Assembly (NCBI GenBank): GCA_035222895.1
Contig: JAVYIG010007240.1
Span: 1 to 64,000 of the forward strand
Source: Strongylocentrotus droebachiensis
Lineage: Eukaryota; Echinodermata; Echinoidea; Camarodonta; Strongylocentrotidae
Length of the DNA stretch: 64,000 nt
Reading direction: 5' to 3'
Within the stretch, counting starts at the first letter, position 1; each line of letters opens with the position of its first letter. The notes below the pieces were generated by a model. It saw nothing but the letters and a program-made list of their open reading frames with translations, made no database searches and was not told the origin of the DNA. Positions 58,561 to 64,000 of the stretch are shown in pieces. A program made the position numbers and the translations under genes.

Positions 58561-61500
58561 ATAGTCACTTACAGCCATCAATTCGTTCCTGTCTCTTTCA
58601 CCTCCAGCATCGAGTTTAGAGATCGGTGGTAGAAGAGGACAAAGAAAAAAGTTGTTGTTAGTTTAAGACTTGTTCGCATACAGACGAAAAAGCCAAACAA
58701 CAATGGGAGTTTAATACAAGCTTACAGAAAAGAGCAAGGTACTAGATAAATTGACTCCCTTGCTTGCAACCAAACACACCAGAAACACTATTTGTATGCT
58801 AATTAGCGGCAAACCGTGAGAGAAGACATGAGTCTTGGCGCAGCTGAAGAGTTACTCAAATAGTGAGAAGAAAAGACTTAAGAATCAAGTACGACGTTGG
58901 CATGGCATACAGGCATTCAAAAGTTTCTTGAGTTCACTTACCCTTTAAGTTGATAATTTCTTTCCGTTGTATAAATCACTATTATTCCTCAGCGGGCTTG
59001 GTATCATTAAAGGCTTAATTGTGCATTATGAAGGTCAGGAACGATGCACCTGGTCATTACAAACTTGGCTTTCAAGAGGCTGTATGGGTGGGCCTCAAAA
59101 CAAACTTTCCGAACTATTAAAAGGATTTCTTCTTAGGTCAAGTACAGGACACAAACTGAATCAAGAATCTATCTGAAGCTGATTTTGCGATCAAAATCTC
59201 GTCCGTCAGCAATGGTCACGACGGAAGATTATTATTATCTTATCTCAGACTTTCCAGGAAAAAACTTTAATGTCGTCACTTGACATTTATTTTGAAATCA
59301 ATGACATAATGCAGGAGAACGATCTTCTCACGTCCTCAGCTGTCTTGCAAGTGCTCGTAATCAAGCAGACGTCTTTCACTCACTGACTGTGATCTGTCTA
59401 CTGAATGCTTCTCAAGATGACGAGGGGACATCGAACACAAGGCACAGGTCGAGCACCAAGTATGCTGACTGTCCACAGACCTTCGTGATCTAGTGTGCGT
59501 TACATGACGAAAATCTGTTTGGCAAATTTCGGTTGATTGTTATCATTTTTATGTTAGCCAATTAATCTTGCCCTTATATCGACATTTCATTTCAAGGGTA
59601 ATTTATCATACTATTATTTCTATACGGGTCAATAGAGGGGAATGCATTGGGGGAACGGTTTTACTAAGGCTTACTAAATGAACCCCATTTAGTGAAAAAT
59701 GCTCTCATTAAACTTGTTATGTAAATATTTGTAAAGCTAGACATCTATCCTAATATCAATGACACATCCAAGAGTATAAAGATGATTAATGTGTTGTAAT
59801 TTGTCATTACAAACCATCGACGCCTATCTAATTATGAATTTCATATATACAATTTACATAAACCTTTTTGTTTGACCCCCCCCCCCCCCCCCCCCCCAAT
59901 GGTAGCAATACAGCGTCTACCACTCGTGCGGAGTACCCCCCTGATAGCTAAGCTGACCCCCTTTGGACGTGTAAGGGTGCTAACCTTTGTCCCCCGGGTC
60001 AGCGAGGAGGTAGATATGGGATCCATCTTTCACCCCTACTAATATCAAGAGAGTTCAGTCTTATTACGATGACAGGACCCATAGGGATTGGTTTAAAGGG
60101 GGAAACAAACAATCCATGCCCAACGATATTTCTATTTTTCATTTTAAAGCGTATAGGGGCGTTTTGTTCGTCCAGCAATCGCAAGAATGATCAGAAACCG
60201 ATGAGCGCAAGACGAAAAAGTTTTAGTATGTTCATGAATCATGATGTTTGTTTTCTTCTTCTTGTTATTCTTCGTCCTAGTTATATTTCACTTTAATTTT
60301 AAAGACCAAAGTTTCCTGTGGTCATTCTTGCCATTACATTTTTGTTATAATATTACAACATTACGAAATAAATTTCTAGAAATATTTACAGGAAAAATAT
60401 GAAATATCCGTGACGCTCAGACCTTGTAAAACAGTAGTAACTAATGTTTGTTATCGTTTAAAAGAGTCCTGGTATTAGAATTGATAATAAAAGTTGGCAT
60501 TTGTCAATTTTGTATTAATTTCCATCATTTGGTTTATCTGTACTGCAAAGACTAAATATTGTCGTTTGTTGCATGTCTTGTATTTTTGGTCGTTTTGTTA
60601 CTTATTGGGCATGCACTTAGCTAATATCTTGTTGAGCTTCAGTCTTCATTAACCAATCGAGAGCACAGTTTTAGTGATACATCCATCCACAATTCATTTC
60701 ATCTTCGTTTTATTTAAATGACAATTATCATCTTGGTGGAATAAACATGATAAACAAATTAACTTATATGATATCAATTACAGTTTTAAAAATTGCATTG
60801 GAATTATGCTTTTCTAGAGAAAAGAAAGTATTGTCAAATTGTGTTATTTCCGAAAGGACTCATCATAGGAAATCAAATACATTTGAAAGAGTATCTTTAT
60901 CTCACTGCTTAACATGAGGATTGCATTGTGCAGGAATACTGAAAGTTTAATTACGTTACGTTACTAATGTAATGAGTTATTTCCACGAGGCTCCCTAAAA
61001 TTGAGCTGGAAAATATGATTTTGTTGGAATGGAACAAATCAGGTCACCGCAAATTGTAGATATTTCATATCCACCTCACTTGATATGGAGCTACAGATGA
61101 ACCTGTCATGATTGATATCAGAATACTATTACAAAAAAAAAATTAGGAATATAATGATTACGAATAGAGTAAACAAGCGAAGGAAGTGACCTATTTCAGA
61201 AACACGCTAGAGGGCTTGTGAGATTGGGATTAAACTTCCCCTCATTAAAGGATGTACTTGAGAAAGTGATTTTAATATAGTCTGGATTGCTTCGAAAACT
61301 TGAAGAACCATTGATATTATTTTTATGAGGATATTTATTATTTGACTTATCTTGTTCTAAAGGTTTACAGGTGCAACATTTCCTCATGATATAACGTCGC
61401 CGATCATTGAAGTTTGGTTTATAGAAGACAACAAATGAATCATTATAGAATAAGAGAGATGCTATTGGTCTTTTCAACACAATAGTATTACCTAAACGTG

Positions 61501-63422
61501 GCCATGATACTCTCATATGTTCAAGCTTTAAATCTTTCAAAATTGTATAGTCAATAATATTAGTTTTAATCAGTGTTTGAATACTTTTTTAATCCATGAT
61601 TTTGTTTGTTCATTTCAAAGCACTAGCATGACTTTAACGAGAACGAATTCGCTCCTATCATTAGCAATTTTACCCACAATCCATTGCCTTACCACCCTCC
61701 AGTCAAATAGGAATGGAAGTTGAAGAGAAGTGGGTCATGATCCAATTATTGAAATGTCAGATATAACTAGTTACTTTTCAATCGTGATGAATTAAACTCA
61801 ATGCACACAAATTTATGATACATGTCGTTCACCCTTTCCCAAAGAATACTTTTTTTTTTTTTAAATAAAAACACAGTTAATATTTATCAAATACACTATC
61901 TAAAAAGTTGATTTTTTGGTTAATATTGTTGTTGTTGTTATTTTTACTTTGAGTATAATTTACGTGATATAGTGCCCACTTAAACAACACATAGGCCTAT
62001 CTGGGGCACTGCTGAATTTAACAGTAAACATGTAAAAAAATCATGCTAAACTCTGTTAATCAATGCTAAGTGTAGCAAAGTAAAAAATACTTCTACATGG
62101 TTTTAAGTTCCTATAAACCTTTGCACCCTAGCACACCTGCAAATCTGAAACGAGACAATTTTAATCCGACCACGTGTTTCTGTACGGTCAAAACAAACAG
62201 TTCGGATACATCAAACATATCATGTGGGACCTAAGCTAATGATGTAAGAACAAAGGCAAACATTACTGTGTAAGTATACACTAATCGCTCAAGTCATAAG
62301 TAATCAAGATACCTAGTGATAATTGACCATTCCGTTCAGTCATCGTCACGAAAAATATCAAGATGTTTTTCATCCCTGGTCGGTCTTTGTTTCCATGGAA
62401 ACAATTCACACTTTCAGCACATACGATGATTTGAGTGTGTAAGATCCGATGTAAGAAGTGTTTATGCGACGGCTTGTAATTTCTAGAATTGAAAGGGAAA
62501 TGGAGTTTATAAGTTAAAAGCGACAATTCAAACAGATTGGAGTAGGAAAAAGGTTGATTTTTAAAAGCGGGTGGAAGGAAGGGAATGTCGTTTATCAACG
62601 TCGTTGTTATTCACATTTTTCAATTGATCGCTCCTAGCTGCTTTTTCGTCACCATGTCATCATTCGACAAGGTATAGCTGTCAATGAGGTCATCGCTCAT
62701 CTTGTCCAACTCATTCTTACTTCCTCATAACCTCCACCTGGAGGAATGGGGAACGATAACACCCCCACCCCCCCCCCCCCCCCCCAAGCTAGGAGAAAGA
62801 ATGGTATGGACGACTCACTGGTATATGGCTTATAAAATGTTTCCAGAGAGAGGGAAAAAAGACAAATGTGTGCCCCTTCCTCATGATGCCACCCCCTCCC
62901 CCCTCAATGGCTGGTGCCATGATATACGCCTCCGTTTGTGGCGTATATTATAATCAACGAGTACTGAATTTGTATTAGATGCATAAGTAATGAAGACCTT
63001 GTGGAATGATTGGACTCCAAACGATGTATTTATTGATCTCAACCTCCTAAGTTCCTCGAAATCACAGACTGAGATACCAAAGATCAAACATGTGACTTCC
63101 ATGTAAACCGATGACGGACATCTTTATTGTAGATAGTTAAGGTTCAAGGTTAACAACGTGACTGCAATACTTCTGTTTGCAGCTCCGATTCTTCTAAAAC
63201 TGTAACAAGCCCTTAAATTGCTGAATAAGTAGTATTCTAGTACGAATTCGATTCATATCGAAATTTCGCTTTCGATTTCGGTTTCGCTTTCATTAAAGAT
63301 TAGGTTTTACCAGCATTTCACGGGCTTGAATTGAATAATCTAATTCATCTCAAAATATTAAACAGAAATACAACTCATTGCAAAGAGACGTTGCTCTATC
63401 CCTTTCTTCCTCACCTGGTCTA
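58561..63422. other. non-coding DNA with two poly-C runs
   Basis: About 4.9 kb without recognisable exons or RNA genes. C runs of 22 bases (59876-59897) and 18 bases (62768-62785) are present. Frames such as 61196-61540 and 62281-62598 show no known domain. Confidence 0.4.
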
Positions 63423-63753
63423 GCCTATAATCTAGGCGGAGTGCCGAGCTTTTTTCTTTGCTGCTAGACTAACCCTAAGCAGAACGTCTGATACGGCGAG
63501 ACTACGAACCGTGAGTCGCGAAGCGGCTCACCGCCTATAATCACTGGTCTAGCTTTAGTCGTTGTTTTTTTTATTATCGACGATGAATCCGTGGCAGTTT
63601 TTCGTACGAAAAAACCTCATGAGCTAGACCAGTGATTATAGGCGGTGAGCCGCTTCGCGACTCACGGTTCGTAGTCTCGCCGTATCAGACGTTCTGCTTA
63701 GGGTTAGTCTAGCAGCAAAGAAAAAAGCTCGGCACTCCGCCTAGATTATAGGC
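63423..63753. mobile_element. 331-bp hairpin MITE with perfect 132-bp arms
   Basis: The left arm 63423-63554 and right arm 63622-63753 appear identical as inverted copies, beginning GCCTATAATCTAGGCGGAG, around a 67-base loop. TA borders each side (63421-63422, 63754-63755). Each arm also contains a small hairpin, GAGTCGCGAAGCGGCTC. The GC content is higher than its surroundings. No coding capacity. Confidence 0.88.
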
Positions 63754-64000
63754 TACACCTGGTCCAGTTCATTACCAAATAACTTGTATATAGTTTTAGG
63801 CCTACTTATGTCTTTAGACAATCGTTAACAATTCTTTCATTAATCATTGAATATAGTTTTTTCTTCTCCATAACATGAACTTGGAAAGCAAGGCGATGCG
63901 AGAACAATTTTGAAACTGTCTTTTTTTTTCATTGGTGGTGCTTAATTTGTCATTATTGCAACCACAACATAAACAAATGGCCATAAGGCCGCCCCTCACC
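63754..64000. other. non-coding DNA to the window edge
   Basis: Nothing recognised beyond the right flank of the hairpin element. Confidence 0.4.

Overview
The window looks like animal nuclear DNA, probably from an echinoderm such as a sea urchin. It is AT-rich and intron-rich, with many microsatellites, long G/C homopolymers, tRNA-derived SINEs and LINEs ending in a GCGCTATA-type tail, and dense foldback/MITE DNA transposons. The species assignment is inference; nothing here identifies it directly.

Only one protein-coding gene is supported. It lies on the minus strand and encodes an ADAMTS-like protein 5 (ADAMTSL5) homologue. Twelve coding exons between 19698 and 5110, all with GT..AG introns and matching phases, give a 549-residue secreted protein. 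Its order is signal peptide, thrombospondin type 1 repeat, ADAMTS cysteine-rich module, ADAMTS spacer, a hydrophilic linker, and a C-terminal netrin-like (NTR) module. That order is characteristic of ADAMTSL5, and there is no metalloprotease domain. A splice-acceptor-like sequence just before the ATG suggests a further non-coding 5' exon somewhere above 19703.

Layout: 1-5100 is non-coding DNA downstream of the gene. 5110-19698 is the gene; its introns hold a hAT-type MITE with an exact 8-bp target duplication, two SINEs and an LTR-like fossil. 20-30 kb holds nested foldbacks, a TTAA-flanked element, a Harbinger-like MITE and a LINE 3' fragment. 30-40 kb is mostly unique or low-complexity DNA. 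40-52 kb is packed with long inverted-repeat elements. 52-64 kb is microsatellites and unrecognised DNA, ending in a hairpin element with two perfect 132-bp arms.

The most notable non-genic pattern is a group of TA-flanked elements (at 18318, 20486, 42619, 44274 and 51295). They share a CAC... terminus followed by an A-rich stretch. Several are filled with copies of a short self-complementary word specific to that element. One carries a promoter-like CpG segment and another an E-box segment between its inverted arms.
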